Origin: Auanema rhodensis
Taxonomy: Eukaryota > Nematoda > Chromadorea > Rhabditida > Rhabditidae
Direction: 5' to 3'
DNA: 64,000 bases
Assembly (NCBI GenBank): GCA_964057225.1
Contig: OZ059894.1
Coordinates: 3,162,001-3,226,000, forward strand
The notes beneath the pieces were generated by a model. It searched no databases. It saw nothing but the letters and a program-made list of their open reading frames with translations, and was not told the DNA's origin. Position 1 is the first letter of the stretch. Each line of letters begins with the position of its first letter. Both the position numbers and the translations under genes were made by a program. Shown in pieces: positions 11,579-25,495 of the stretch.

Positions 11579-13682
11579 CTAATGCATCATTTTTCAAACG
11601 ATCATAACTAATTTTTGTATTAAGCGTTTTTTAATGTAGTATAGTGCATTCGATGCGGATTTTTAAGCTGCGTCGATCTGTGTTATCAGATTTGCGCTAG
11701 CTTAAAAATGCACCGAGATATCAACTGAAATAAGTTCACACTTATATCCTCGATTTTCACCCTGAAGAATTAATTTTTTCGTTGAATAACATTGTCCATC
11801 GTCTTTGCCTTGAAAAAAAGAATCTAAAAACATCTACTTTTCGCTAAATTATTTTGAAATTTTTCGAAAAAATTTTTGTCAAAATGTTTTTGGAAGCAAT
11901 GTTGAGTGTACATGGAAACTCAACATACACTAATGCATCATTTTTCAAACGATCATAACTAATTTTTGTATTAAGCGTTTTTCAATGTAGTATAGTGCAT
12001 TCGATGCGGATTTTCAAGCTGCGTCGATCTGTGTTATCAGATTTGCGCTAGCTTAAAAATGCACCGATATATCAACTGATAAAAGTTCACACTTATATCC
12101 TCGATTTTCACCCTGAAGAATTAATTTTTTCGATGAATAACATTGTCCATCGTCTTTGCCTTGAAAAAAGGAATCTAAAAACATCTACTTTTCGCTAAAT
12201 TATTTTGAAATTTTTCGAAAAAATTTTTGTCAAAATGTTTTTGGAAGCAATGTTGAGTGTACATGGAAACTCAACATACACTAATGCATCATTTTTCAAA
12301 CGATCATAACTAATTTTTGTATTAAGCGTTTTTCAATGTAGTATAGTGCATTCGATGCGGATTTTCAAGCTGCGTCGATCTGTGTTATCAGATTTGCGCT
12401 AGCTTAAAAATGCACCGATATATCAACTGATAAAAGTTCACACTTATATCCTCGATTTTCACCCTGAAGAATTAATTTTTTCGATGAATAACATTGTCCA
12501 TCGTCTTTGCCTTGAAAAAAGGAATCTAAAAACATCTACTTTTCGCTAAATTATTTGAAATTTTTCGAAAAAATTTTTGTCAAAATGTTTTTGGAAGCAA
12601 TGTTGAGTGTACATGGAAACTCAACATACACTAATGCATCATTTTTCAAACGATCATAACTAATTTTTGTATTAAGCGTTTTTCAATGTAGTATAGTGCA
12701 TTCGATGCGGATTTTTAAGCTGCCTCGATCTGTGTTATCCGATTTGCGCTAGCTGAAAAATGCACCGAGATATCAACTGATATAAGTTCACACTTATATC
12801 CTCGATTTTCACCCTGAAGAATTAATTTTTTCGTTGAATAACATTGTCCATCGTCTTTGCATTGAAAAAAGGAATCTAAAAACATCTACTTTTTGCTAAA
12901 TTATTTTGAAATTTTTCGAAAAAATTTTTGTCAAAATGTTTTTGGAAGCAATGTTGAGTGTACATGGAAACTCAACATACACTAATGCATCATTTTTCAA
13001 ACGATCATAACTAATTTTTGTATTAAGCGTTTTTCAATGTAGTATAGTGCATTCGATGCGGATTTTCAAGCTGCGTCGATCTGTGTTATCAGATTTGCGC
13101 TAGCTTAAAAATGCACCGAGATATCAACTGATATAAGTTCACACTTATATCCTCGATTTTCACCCTGAAGAATTAATTTTTTCGATGAATAACATTGTCC
13201 ATCGTCTTTGCCTTGAAAAAAGGAATCTAAAAACATCTACTTTTCGCTAAATTATTTTGAAATTTTTCGAAAAAATTTTTGTCAAAATGTTTTTGGAAGC
13301 AATGTTGAGTGTACATGGAAACTCAACATACACTAATGCATCATTTTTCAAACGATCATAACTAATTTTTGTATTAAGCGTTTTTCAATGTAGTATAGTG
13401 CATTCGATGCGGATTTTCAAGCTGCGTCGATCTGTGTTATCAGATTTGCGCTAGCTTAAAAATGCACCGATATATCAACTGATAAAAGTTTACACTTATA
13501 TCCTCGATTTTCACCCTGAAGAATTAATTTTTTCGATGAATAACATTGTCCATCGTCTTTGCCTTGAAAAAAGGAATCTAAAAACATCTACTTTTCGCTA
13601 AATTATTTGAAATTTTTCGAAAAAATTTTTGTCAAAATGTTTTTGGAAGCAATGTTGAGTGTACATGGAAACTCAACATACA
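11579..13682. repeat. Partial third copy of the 15-mer (m34-m39)
   Basis: The order G(151a), D, D(350), E, H, D(350, 159t) matches m14-m19 (4563-6666) in type and in length (2,104 bp in both). Because m18 and m19 equivalents are present here but missing after m32, this copy cannot be a simple tandem repeat of copy 2; it must derive from copy 1 or from an ancestor of both. Confidence 0.85.
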
Positions 13683-14384
13683 CTAATGCATCATTTTTCA
13701 AACGATCATAACTAATTTTTGTATTAAGCGTTTTTCAATGTAGTATAGTGCATTCGATGCGGATTTTTAAGCTGCCTCGATCTGTGTTATCCGATTTGCG
13801 CTAGCTGAAAAATGCACCGAGATATCAACTGATATAAGTTCACACTTATATCCTCGATTTTCACCCTGAAGAATTAATTTTTTCGTTGAATAACATTGTC
13901 CATCGCCTTTGCCTTGAAAAAAGGAATCTAAAAACATCTACTTTTCGCTAAATTATTTTGAAATTTTTCGAAAAAATTTTTGTCAAAATGTTTTTGGAAG
14001 CAATGTTGAGTGTACATGGAAACTCAACATACACTAATGCATCATTTTTCAAACGATCATAACTAATTTTTGTATTAAGCGTTTTTTAATGTAGTATAGT
14101 GCATTCGATGCGGATTTTCAAGCTGCGTCGATCTGTGTTATCAGATTTGCGCTAGCTTAAAAATGCACCGATATATCAACTGATAAAAGTTCACACTTAT
14201 ATCCTCGATTTTCACCCTGAAGAATTAATTTTTTCGATGAATAACATTGTCCATCGTCTTTGCCTTGAAAAAAGGAATCTAAAATCATCTACTTTTCGCT
14301 AAATTATTTTGAAATTTTTCGAAAAAATTTTTGTCAAAATGTTTTTGGAAGCAATGTTGAGTGTACATGGAAACTCAACATACA
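13683..14384. repeat. Two consecutive chimeric monomers (m40-m41)
   Basis: m40 begins as type E (94c, 110c, 125g) and ends as type F (224c, 231c, 264c), so the switch lies between sites 125 and 224. m41 begins as G (54t) and ends as D (86c, 139t, 153a, 204a), with the switch between 54 and 86; it also has a private a-to-t in 'aaaatcatct'. In parental order E-F-G-D these two monomers look like four compressed into two, as expected from exchange between out-of-register partners. Confidence 0.8.
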
Positions 14385-16138
14385 CTAATGCATCATTTTT
14401 CAAACGATCATAACTAATTTTTGTATTAAGCGTTTTTCAATGTAGTATAGTGCATTCGATGCGGATTTTCAAGCTGCGTCGATCTGTGTTATCAGATTTG
14501 CGCTAGCTTAAAAATGCACCGATATATCAACTGATAAAAGTTCACACTTATATCCTCGATTTTCACCCTGAAGAATTAAATTTTTCGATGAATAACATTG
14601 TCCATCGTCTTTGCCTTGAAAAAAGGAATCTAAAAACATCTACTTTTCGCTAAATTATTTGAAATTTTTCGAAAAAATTTTTGTCAAAATGTTTTTGGAA
14701 GCAATGTTGAGTGTACATGGAAACTCAACATACACTAATGCATCATTTTTCAAACGATCATAACTAATTTTTGTATTAAGCGTTTTTCAATGTAGTATAG
14801 TGCATTCGATGCGGATTTTTAAGCTGCCTCGATCTGTGTTATCCGATTTGCGCTAGCTGAAAAATGCACCGAGATATCAACTGATATAAGTTCACACTTA
14901 TATCCTCGATTTTCACCCTGAAGAATTAATTTTTTCGTTGAATAACATTGTCCATCGTCTTTGCATTGAAAAAAGGAATCTAAAAACATCTACTTTTTGC
15001 TAAATTATTTTGAAATTTTTCGAAAAAATTTTTGTCAAAATGTTTTTGGAAGCAATGTTGAGTGTACATGGAAACTCAACATACACTAATGCATCATTTT
15101 TCAAACGATCATAACTAATTTTTGTATTAAGCGTTTTTCAATGTAGTATAGTGCATTCGATGCGGATTTTCAAGCTGCGTCGATCTGTGTTATCAGATTT
15201 GCGCTAGCTTAAAAATGCACCGAGATATCAACTGATATAAGTTCACACTTATATCCTCGATTTTCACCCTGAAGAATTAATTTTTTCGTTGAATAACATT
15301 GTCCATCGCCTTTGCCTTGAAAAAAGGAATCTAAAAACATCTACTTTTCGCTAAATTATTTTGAAATTTTTCGAAAAAATTTTTGTCAAAATGTTTTTGG
15401 AAGCAATGTTGAGTGTACATGGAAACTCAACATACACTAATGCATCATTTTTCAAACGATCATAACTAATTTTTGTATTAAGCGTTTTTTAATGTAGTAT
15501 AGTGCATTCGATGCGGATTTTTAAGCTGCGTCGATCTGTGTTATCAGATTTGCGCTAGCTTAAAAATGCACCGAGATATCAACTGATATAAGTTCACACT
15601 TATATCCTCGATTTTCACCCTGAAGAATTAATTTTTTCGTTGAATAACATTGTCCATCGTCTTTGCCTTGAAAAAAAGAATCTAAAAACATCTACTTTTC
15701 GCTAAATTATTTTGAAATTTTTCGAAAAAATTTTTGTCAAAATGTTTTTGGAAGCAATGTTGAGTGTACATGGAAACTCAACATACACTAATGCATCATT
15801 TTTCAAACGATCATAACTAATTTTTGTATTAAGCGTTTTTCAATGTAGTATAGTGCATTCGATGCGGATTTTCAAGCTGCGTCGATCTGTGTTATCAGAT
15901 TTGCGCTAGCTTAAAAATGCACCGATATATCAACTGATAAAAGTTCACACTTATATCCTCGATTTTCACCCTGAAGAATTAATTTTTTCGATGAATAACA
16001 TTGTCCATCGTCTTTGCCTTGAAAAAAGGAATCTAAAAACATCTACTTTTCGCTAAATTATTTTGAAATTTTTCGAAAAAATTTTTGTCAAAATGTTTTT
16101 GGAAGCAATGTTGAGTGTACATGGAAACTCAACATACA
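14385..16138. repeat. D(350)-E-F-G-D block (m42-m46)
   Basis: This continues the E-F-G-D tetramer of the left region (14735-16138) after a 350-bp D monomer with a private 196a. m44 lacks the 183a and m45 lacks the 192a seen in m9-m10, so this tetramer is closer to m12-m15, although m45 also lacks the 151a of m14. m45 and m46 begin the segment that is repeated 20,940 bp downstream at 36377. Confidence 0.8.
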
Positions 16139-19100
16139 CTAATGCATCATTTTTCAAACAATCATAACTAATTTTTGTATTAAGCGTTTTTCAATGTAGT
16201 ATAGTGCATTCGATGCGAATTTTCAAGCTGCGTCGATCTGTGTTATCAGATTTGCGCTAGCTTAAAAATGCACCGAGATATCAACTGATATAAGTTCACA
16301 CTTATATCCTCGATTTTCACCCTGAAGAATTAATTTTTTCGTTGAATAACATTGTCCATCGTCTTTGCCTTGGAAAAAAGAATCTAAAAACATCTACTTT
16401 TTGCTAAATTATTTTGAAATTTTTCGAAAAAATTTTTGTCAAAATGTTTTTGGAAGCAATGTTGAGTGTACATGGAAACTCAACATACACTAATGCATCA
16501 TTTTTCAAACGATCATAACTAATTTTTGTATTAAGCGTTTTTCAATGTAGTATAGTGCATTCGATGCGGATTTTCAAGCTGCGTCGATCTGTGTTATCAG
16601 ATTTGCGCTAGCTTAAAAATGCACCGAGATATCAACTGATATAAGTTCACACTTATATCCTCGATTTTCACCCTGAAGAATTACTTTTTTCGTTGAATAA
16701 CATTGTCCATCGTCTTTGCCTTGAAAAAAGGAATCTAAAAACATCTACTTTTCGCTAAATTATTTTGAAATTTTTCGAAAAAATTTTTGTCAAAATGTTT
16801 TTGGAAGCAATGTTGAGTGTACATGGAAACTCAACATACACTAATGCATCATTTTTCAAACGATCATAACTAATTTTTGTATTAAGCGTTTTTCAATGTA
16901 GTATAGTGCATTCGATGCGGATTTTTAAGCTGCGTCGATCTGTGTTATCAGATTTGCGCTAGCTTAAAAATGCACCGAGATATCAACTGATATAAGTTCA
17001 CACTTATATCCTCGATTTTCACCCTGAAGAATTAATTTTTTCGTTGAATAACATTGTCCATCGTCTTTGCATTGAAAAAAGGAATCTAAAAACATCTACT
17101 TTTTGCTAAATTATTTTGAAATTTTTCGAAAAAATTTTTGTCAAAATGTTTTTGGAAGCAATGTTGAGTGTACATGGAAACTCAACATACACTAATGCAT
17201 CATTTTTCAAACGATCATAACTAATTTTTGTATTGAGCGTTTTTCATTGTAGTATAGTGCATTCGATGCGGATTTTCAAGCTGCGTCGATCTGTGTTATC
17301 AGATTTGCGCTAGCTTAAAAATGCACCGAGATATCAACTGATATAAGTTCACACTTATATCCTCGATTTTCACCCTGAAGAATTACTTTTTTCGTTGAAT
17401 AACATTGTCCATCGTCTTTGCCTTGAAAAAAGGAATCTAAAAACATCTACTTTTCGCTAAATTATTTTGAAATTTTTCGAAAAAATTTTTGTCAAAATGT
17501 TTTTGGAAGCAATGTTGAGTGTACATGGAAACTCAACATACACTAATGCATCATTTTTCAAACAATCATAACTAATTTTTGTATTAAGCGTTTTTCAATG
17601 TAGTATAGTGCATTCGATGCGGATTTTCAAGCTGCGTCGATCTGTGTTATCAGATTTGCGCTAGCTTAAAAATGCACCGAGATATCAACTGATATAAGTT
17701 CACACTTATATCCTCGATTTTCACCCTGAAGAATTAATTTTTTCGTTGAATAACATTGTCCATCGTCTTTGCCTTGGAAAAAAGAATCTAAAAACATCTA
17801 CTTTTTGCTAAATTATTTTGAAATTTTTCGAAAAAATTTTTGTCAAAATGTTTTTGGAAGCAATGTTGAGTGTACATGGAAACTCAACATACACTAATGC
17901 ATCATTTTTCAAACGATCATAACTAATTTTTGTATTAAGCGTTTTTCAATGTAGTATAGTGCATTCGATGCGGATTTTCAAGCTGCGTCGATCTGTGTTA
18001 TCAGATTTGCGCTAGCTTAAAAATGCACCGAGATATCAACTGATATAAGTTCACACTTATATCCTCGATTTTCACCCTGAAGAATTACTTTTTTCGTTGA
18101 ATAACATTGTCCATCGTCTTTGCCTTGAAAAAAGGAATCTAAAAACATCTACTTTTCGCTAAATTATTTTGAAATTTTTCGAAAAAATTTTTGTCAAAAT
18201 GTTTTTGGAAGCAATGTTGAGTGTACATGGAAACTCAACATACACTAATGCATCATTTTTCAAACGATCATAACTAATTTTTGTATTAAGCGTTTTTCAA
18301 TGTAGTATAGTGCATTCGATGCGGATTTTTAAGCTGCGTCGATCTGTGTTATCAGATTTGCGCTAGCTTAAAAATGCACCGAGATATCAACTGATATAAG
18401 TTCACACTTATATCCTCGATTTTCACCCTGAAGAATTAATTTTTTCGTTGAATAACATTGTCCATCGTCTTTGCCTTGGAAAAAAGAATCTAAAAACATC
18501 TACTTTTTGCTAAATTATTTTGAAATTTTTCGAAAAAATTTTTGTCAAAATGTTTTTGGAAGCAATGTTGAGTGTACATGGAAACTCAACATACACTAAT
18601 GCATCATTTTTCAAACGATCATAACTAATTTTTGTATTAAGCGTTTTTCAATGTAGTATAGTGCATTCGATGCGGATTTTCAAGCTGCGTCGATCTGTGT
18701 TATCAGATTTGCGCTAGCTTAAAAATGCACCGAGATATCAACTGATATAAGTTCACACTTATATCCTCGATTTTCACCCTGAAGAATTACTTTTTTCGTT
18801 GAATAACATTGTCCATCGTCTTTGCCTTGAAAAAAGGAATCTAAAAACATCTACTTTTCGCTAAATTATTTTGAAATTTTTCGAAAAAATTTTTGTCAAA
18901 ATGTTTTTGGAAGCAATGTTGAGTGTACATGGAAACTCAACATACACTAATGCATCATTTTTCAAACGATCATAACTAATTTTTGTATTAAGCGTTTTTC
19001 AATGTAGTATAGTGCATTCGATGCGGATTTTTAAGCTGCGTCGATCTGTGTCATCAGATTTGCGCTAGCTTAAAAATGCACCGAGATATCAACTGATATA

Positions 19101-20350
19101 AGTTCACACTTATATCCTCGATTTTCACCCTGAAGAATTAATTTTTTCGTTGAATAACATTGTCCATCGTCTTTGCATTGAAAAAAGGAATCTAAAAACA
19201 TCTACTTTTTGCTAAATTATTTTGAAATTTTTCGAAAAAATTTTTGTCAAAATGTTTTTGGAAGCAATGTTGAGTGTACATGGAAACTCAACATACACTA
19301 ATGCATCATTTTTCAAACGATCATAACTAATTTTTGTATTAAGCGTTTCTCAATGTAGTATAGTGCATTCGATGCGGATTTTCAAGCTGCGTCGATCTGT
19401 GTTATCAGATTTGCGCTAGCTTAAAAATGCACCGAGATATCAACTGATATAAGTTCACACTTATATCCTCGATTTTCACCCTGAAGAATTAATTTTTTCG
19501 TTGAACAACATTGTCCATCGCCTTTGCCTTGAAAAAAGGAATCTAAAAACATCTACTTTTCGCTAAATTATTTTGAAATTTTTCGAAAAAATTTTTGTCA
19601 AAATGTTTTTGGAAGCAATGTTGAGTGTACATGGAAACTCAACATACACTAATGCATCATTTTTCAAACGATCATAACTAATTTTTGTATTAAGCGTTTT
19701 TTAATGTAGTATAGTGCATTCGATGCGGATTTTTAAGCTGCGTCGATCTGTGTTATCAGATTTGCGCTAGCTTAAAAATGCACCGAGATATCAACTGATA
19801 TAAGTTCACACTTATATCCTCGATTTTCACCCTGAAGAATTAATTTTTTCGTTGAATAACATTGTCCATCGTCTTTGCATTGAAAAAAGGAATCTAAAAA
19901 CATCTACTTTTTGCTAAATTATTTTGAAATTTTTCGAAAAAATTTTTGTCAAAATGTTTTTGGAAGCAATGTTGAGTGTACATGGAAACTCAACATACAC
20001 TAATGCATCATTTTTCAAACGATCATAACTAATTTTTGTATTAAGCGTTTCTCAATGTAGTATAGTGCATTCGATGCGGATTTTCAAGCTGCGTCGATCT
20101 GTGTTATCAGATTTGCGCTAGCTTAAAAATGCACCGAGATATCAACTGATATAAGTTTACACTTATATCCTCGATTTTCACCCCGAAGAATTAATTTTTT
20201 CGTTGAATAACATTGTCCATCGTCTTTGCCTTGAAAAAAGGAATCTAAAAACATCTACTTTTCGCTAAATTATTTTGAAATTTTTCGAAAAAATTTTTGT
20301 CAAAATGTTTTTGGAAGCAATGTTGAGTGTACATGGAAACTCAACATACA
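16139..20350. repeat. I/J/K region (m47-m58)
   Basis: Order is I, J, K, J with B-like left end (44g, 56t), I without 80a, J, I-like with 22g and 86t, J, K (106c), L (209c), G/K, N. m45-m49 match m105-m109 (36377-38131) at all checked sites. m54-m59 match m113-m118 with a few single-base differences. m50 is chimeric, switching from B to J between sites 56 and 86. The alternation of I and J with occasional K suggests a two-to-three-monomer HOR that has been repeatedly shuffled. Confidence 0.75.
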
Positions 20351-22807
20351 CTAATGCATCATTTTTCAAACAATCATAACTAATTTTTGTATTAAGCGTT
20401 TTTCAATGTAGTATAGTGCATTCGATGCGGATTTTTAAGCTGCGTCGATCTGTGTTATCCGATTTGCGCTAGCTGAAAAATGCACCGAGATATCAACTGA
20501 TATAAGTTCACACTTATATCCTCGATTTTCACCCTGAAGAATTAATTTTTTCGTTGAATAACATTGTCCATCGTCTTTGCCTTGAAAAAAAGAATCTAAA
20601 AACATCTACTTTTCGCTAAATTATTTTGAAATTTTTCGAAAAAATTTTTGTCAAAATGTTTTTGGAAGCAATGTTGAGTGTACATGGAAACTCAACATAC
20701 ACTAATGCATCATTTTTCAAACAATCATAACTAATTTTTGTATTAAGCGTTTTTCAATGTAGTATAGTGCATTCGATGCGGATTTTTAAGCTGCGTCGAT
20801 CTGTGTTATCCGATTTGCGCTAGCTTAAAAATGCACCGAGATATCAACTGATATAAGTTCACACTTATATCCTCGATTTTCACCCTGAAGAATTAATTTT
20901 TTCGTTGAATAACATTGTCCATCGCCTTTGCCTTGAAAAAAGGAATCTAAAAACATCTACTTTTCGCTAAATTATTTTGAAATTTTTCGAAAAAATTTTT
21001 GTCAAAATGTTTTTGGAAGCAATGTTGAGTGTACATGGAAACTCAACATACACTAATGCATCATTTTTCAAACGATCATAACTAATTTTTGTATTAAGCG
21101 TTTTTTAATGTAGTATAGTGCATTCGATGCGGATTTTTAAGCTGCGTCGATCTGTGTTATCAGATTTGCGCTAGCTTAAAAATGCACCGAGATATCAACT
21201 GATATAAGTTCACACTTATATCCTCGATTTTCACCCTGAAGAATTAATTTTTTCGTTGAATAACATTGTCCATCGTCTTTGCATTGAAAAAAGGAATCTA
21301 AAAACATCTACTTTTTGCTAAATTATTTTGAAATTTTTCGAAAAAATTTTTGTCAAAATGTTTTTGGAAGCAATGTTGAGTGTACATGGAAACTCAACAT
21401 ACACTAATGCATCATTTTTCAAACGATCATAACTAATTTTTGTATTAAGCGTTTCTCAATGTAGTATAGTGCATTCGATGCGGATTTTCAAGCTGCGTCG
21501 ATCTGTGTTATCAGATTTGCGCTAGCTTAAAAATGCACCGAGATATCAACTGATATAAGTTTACACTTATATCCTCGATTTTCACCCCGAAGAATTAATT
21601 TTTTCGTTGAATAACATTGTCCATCGTCTTTGCCTTGAAAAAAGGAATCTAAAAACATCTACTTTTCGCTAAATTATTTTGAAATTTTTCGAAAAAATTT
21701 TTGTCAAAATGTTTTTGGAAGCAATGTTGAGTGTACATGGAAACTCAACATACACTAATGCATCATTTTTCAAACAATCATAACTAATTTTTGTATTAAG
21801 CGTTTTTCAATGTAGTATAGTGCATTCGATGCGGATTTTTAAGCTGCGTCGATCTGTGTTATCCGATTTGCGCTAGCTGAAAAATGCACCGAGATATCAA
21901 CTGATATAAGTTCACACTTATATCCTCGATTTTCACCCTGAAGAATTAATTTTTTCGTTGAATAACATTGTCCATCGTCTTTGCATTGAAAAAAGGAATC
22001 TAAAAACATCTACTTTTTGCTAAATTATTTTGAAATTTTTCGAAAAAATTTTTGTCAAAATGTTTTTGGAAGCAATGTTGAGTGTACATGGAAACTCAAC
22101 ATACACTAATGCATCATTTTTCAAACGATCATAACTAATTTTTGTATTGAGCGTTTTTCATTGTAGTATAGTGCATTCGATGCGGATTTTTAAGCTGCGT
22201 CGAGCTGTGTTATCAGATTTGCGCTAGCTTAAAAATGCACCGAGATATCAACTGATATAAGTTCACACATATATCCTCGATTTTCACCCTGAAGAATTAA
22301 TTTTTTCGTTGAATAACATTGTCCATCGTCTTTGCCTTGAAAAAAAGAATCTAAAAACATCTACTTTTTGCTAAATTATTTTGAAATTTTTCGAAAAAAT
22401 TTTTGTCAAAATGTTTTTGGAAGCAATGTTGAGTGTACATGGAAACTCAACATACACTAATGCATCATTTTTCAAACAATCATAACTAATTTTTGTATTA
22501 AGCGTTTTTCAATGTAGTATAGTGCATTCGATGCGGATTTTTAAGCTGCGTCGATCTGTGTTATCCGATTTGCGCTAGCTGAAAAATGCACCGAGATATC
22601 AACTGATATAAGTTCACACTTATATCCTCGATTTTCACCCTGAAGAATTAATTTTTTCGTTGAATAACATTGTCCATCGTCTTTGCCTTGAAAAAAAGAA
22701 TCTAAAAACATCTACTTTTCGCTAAATTATTTTGAAATTTTTCGAAAAAATTTTTGTCAAAATGTTTTTGGAAGCAATGTTGAGTGTACATGGAAACTCA
22801 ACATACA
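20351..22807. repeat. Mixed A/N/G/B block (m59-m65)
   Basis: Order is A(264c), A/F chimera, G/K, N, A/K, B, A(264c). The run G/K-N-A occurs twice 1,404 bp apart (19649-20701 and 21053-22105), a tetramer period whose fourth monomer differs (chimera m60 versus B in m64). m60 has 110c with 125t, one of only two copies where this linked pair is split, then F-type 224c. Confidence 0.75.
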
Positions 22808-23038
22808 CTAATGCATCATTTTTCAAACGATCATAACTAATTTTTGTATTAAGCGTTTTTCAATGTAGTATAGTGCATTCGATGCGGATTTTTAAGCTGC
22901 GTCGATCTGTGTTATCAGATTTGCGCTAGCTTAAAAATGCACCGAGATATCAACTGATATAAGTTCACACTTATATCCTCGATTTTCACCCTGAAGAATT
23001 AAAAGCAATGTTGAGTGTACATGGAAACTCAACATACA
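22808..23038. repeat. 231-bp monomer with 120-bp internal deletion (m66)
   Basis: Sequence passes from 'gaagaattaa' (site 195) straight to 'aagcaatg' (site 316), losing sites 196-315. No base of microhomology is visible at the junction. The lost part holds the CENP-B-like half motif and the A/T-tract cluster; both inverted repeats H and J remain. The identical junction recurs only once, at 44098-44328, so this is a single event later copied. Confidence 0.95.
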
Positions 23039-25144
23039 CTAATGCATCATTTTTCAAACGATCATAACTAATTTCTGTATTAAGCGTTTCTCAATGTAGT
23101 ATAGTGCATTCGATGCGGATTTTCAAGCTGCGTCGATCTGTGTTATCAGATTTGCGCTAGCTTAAAAATGCACCGAGATATCAACTGATATAAGTTCACA
23201 CTTATATCCTCGATTTTCACCCTGAAGAATTAATTTTTTCGTTGAATAACATTATCCATCGTCTTTGCCTTGAAAAAAGAAATCTAAAAACATCTACTTT
23301 TTGCTAAATTATTTTGAAATTTTTCGAAAAAATTTTTGTCAAAATGTTTTTGGAAGCAATGTTGAGTGTACATGGAAACTCAACATACACTAATGCATCA
23401 TTTTTCAAACGATCATAACTAATTTTTGTATTAAGCGTTTCTCAATGTAGTATAGTGCATTCGATGCGGATTTTTAAGCTGCGTCGATCTGTGTTATCAG
23501 ATTTGCGCTAGCTTAAAAATGCACCGAGATATCAACTGATATAAGTTCACACTTATATCCTCGATTTTCACCCTGAAGAATTAATTTTTTCGTTGAATAA
23601 CATTGTCCATCGTCTTTGCATTGAAAAAAGGAATCTAAAAACATCTACTTTTTGCTAAATTATTTTGAAATTTTTCGAAAAAATTTTTGTCAAAATGTTT
23701 TTGGAAGCAATGTTGAGTGTACATGGAAACTCAACATACACTAATGCATCATTTTTCAAACGATCATAACTAATTTTTGTATTAAGCGTTTCTCAATGTA
23801 GTATAGTGCATTCGATGCGGATTTTCAAGCTGCGTCGATCTGTGTTATCAGATTTGCGCTAGCTTAAAAATGCACCGAGATATCAACTGATATAAGTTTA
23901 CACTTATATCCTCGATTTTCACCCCGAAGAATTAATTTTTTCGTTGAATAACATTGTCCATCGTCTTTGCCTTGAAAAAAGGAATCTAAAAACATCTACT
24001 TTTTGCTAAATTATTCTGAAATTTTTCGAAAAAATTTTTGTCAAAATGTTTTTGGAAGCAATGTTGAGTGTACATGGAAACTCAACATACACTAATGCAT
24101 CATTTTTCAAACGATCATAACTAATTTTTGTATTAAGCGTTTTTCAATGTAGTATAGTGCATTCGATGCGGATTTTTAAGCTGCGTCGAGCTGTGTTATC
24201 AGATTTGCGCTAGCTTAAAAATGCACCGAGATATCAACTGATATAAGTTCACACTTATATCCTCGATTTTCACCCTGAAGAATTAGTTTTTTCGTTGAAT
24301 AACATTGTCCATCGTCTTTGCCTTGAAAAAAGGAATCTAAAAACATCTACTTCTTCCTAAATTATTTTGAAATTTTTCGAAAAAATTTTTGTCAAAATGT
24401 TTTTGGAAGCAATGTTGAGTGTACATGGAAACTCAACATACACTAATGCATCATTTTTCAAACGATCATAACTAATTTTTGTATTAAGCGTTTTTCAATG
24501 TAGTATAGTGCATTCGATGCGGATTTTTAAGCTGCATCGATCTGTGTTATCAGATTTGCGCTAGCTTAAAAATGCACCGAGATATCAACTGATATAAGTT
24601 CACACTTATATCCTCGATTTTCACCCTGAAGAATTAATTTTTTCGTTGAATAACTATGTCCATCGTCTTTGCCTTGAAAAAAGGAATCTAAAAACATCTA
24701 CTTTTTGCTAAATTATTTTGAAATTTTTCGAAAAAATTTTTGTCAAAATGTTTTTGGAAGTAATGTTGAGTGTACATGGAAACTCAACATACACTAATGC
24801 ATCATTTTTCAAACGATCATAACTAATTTTTGTATAAAGCGTTTTTCAATGTAGTATAGTGCATTCGATGCGGATTTTTAAGCTGCATCGATCTGTGTTA
24901 TCAGATTTGCGCTAGCTTAAAAATGCACCGAGATATCAACTGATATAAGTTCACACTTATATCCTCGATTTTCACCCCGAAGAATTAATTTTTTCGTTGA
25001 ATAACATTGTCCATCGTCTTTGCCTTGAAAAAAGGAATCTAAAAACATCTACTTTCTGCTAAATTATTCTGAAATTTTTCGAAAAAATTTTTGTCAAAAT
25101 GTTTTTGGAAGCAATGTTGAGTGTACATGGAAACTCAACATACA
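23039..25144. repeat. O-K-N-P-Q-R run, copy 1 (m67-m72)
   Basis: Six distinct monomers in order: m67 (52c, 216a, 242a), m68 (52c, 231a), m69 (N with 276c), m70 (P: 99g, 195g, 'cttcttcct'), m71 (Q: 94a, 'actatgtcc', 319t), m72 (R: 'tataaag', 94a, 185c, 263c, 276c). With m66 it forms a 2,337-bp segment repeated at 44098-46434. The only difference I see is site 36 (c here, t there) in the first of the six. Confidence 0.9.
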
Positions 25145-25495
25145 CTAATGCATCATTTTTCAAACGATCATAACTAATTTTTGTATTAAGCGTTTCTCAA
25201 TGTAGTATAGTGCATTCGATGCGGATTTTCAAGCTGCGTCGATCTGTGTTATCAGATTTGCGCTAGCTTAAAAATGCACCGAGATATCAACTGATATAAG
25301 TTTACACTTATATCCTCGATTTTCACCCCGAAGAATTAATTTTTTCGTTGAATAACATTGTCCATCGTCTTTGCCTTGAAAAAAGGAATCTAAAAACATC
25401 TACTTTTTGCTAAATTATTCTGAAATTTTTCGAAAAAATTTTTGTCAAAATGTTTTTGGAAGCAATGTTGAGTGTACATGGAAACTCAACATACA
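25145..25495. repeat. Boundary monomer m73 (type N)
   Basis: An N monomer (52c, 86c, 159t, 185c, 276c) that matches m69. It marks where the long-range copy stops: the corresponding position downstream, m134, is type R instead. Confidence 0.75.

Noticed and set aside
22808-23038. The short monomer as an insertion site of another element.
   Set aside because: All bases on both sides are ordinary monomer sequence; it is a plain 120-bp deletion.
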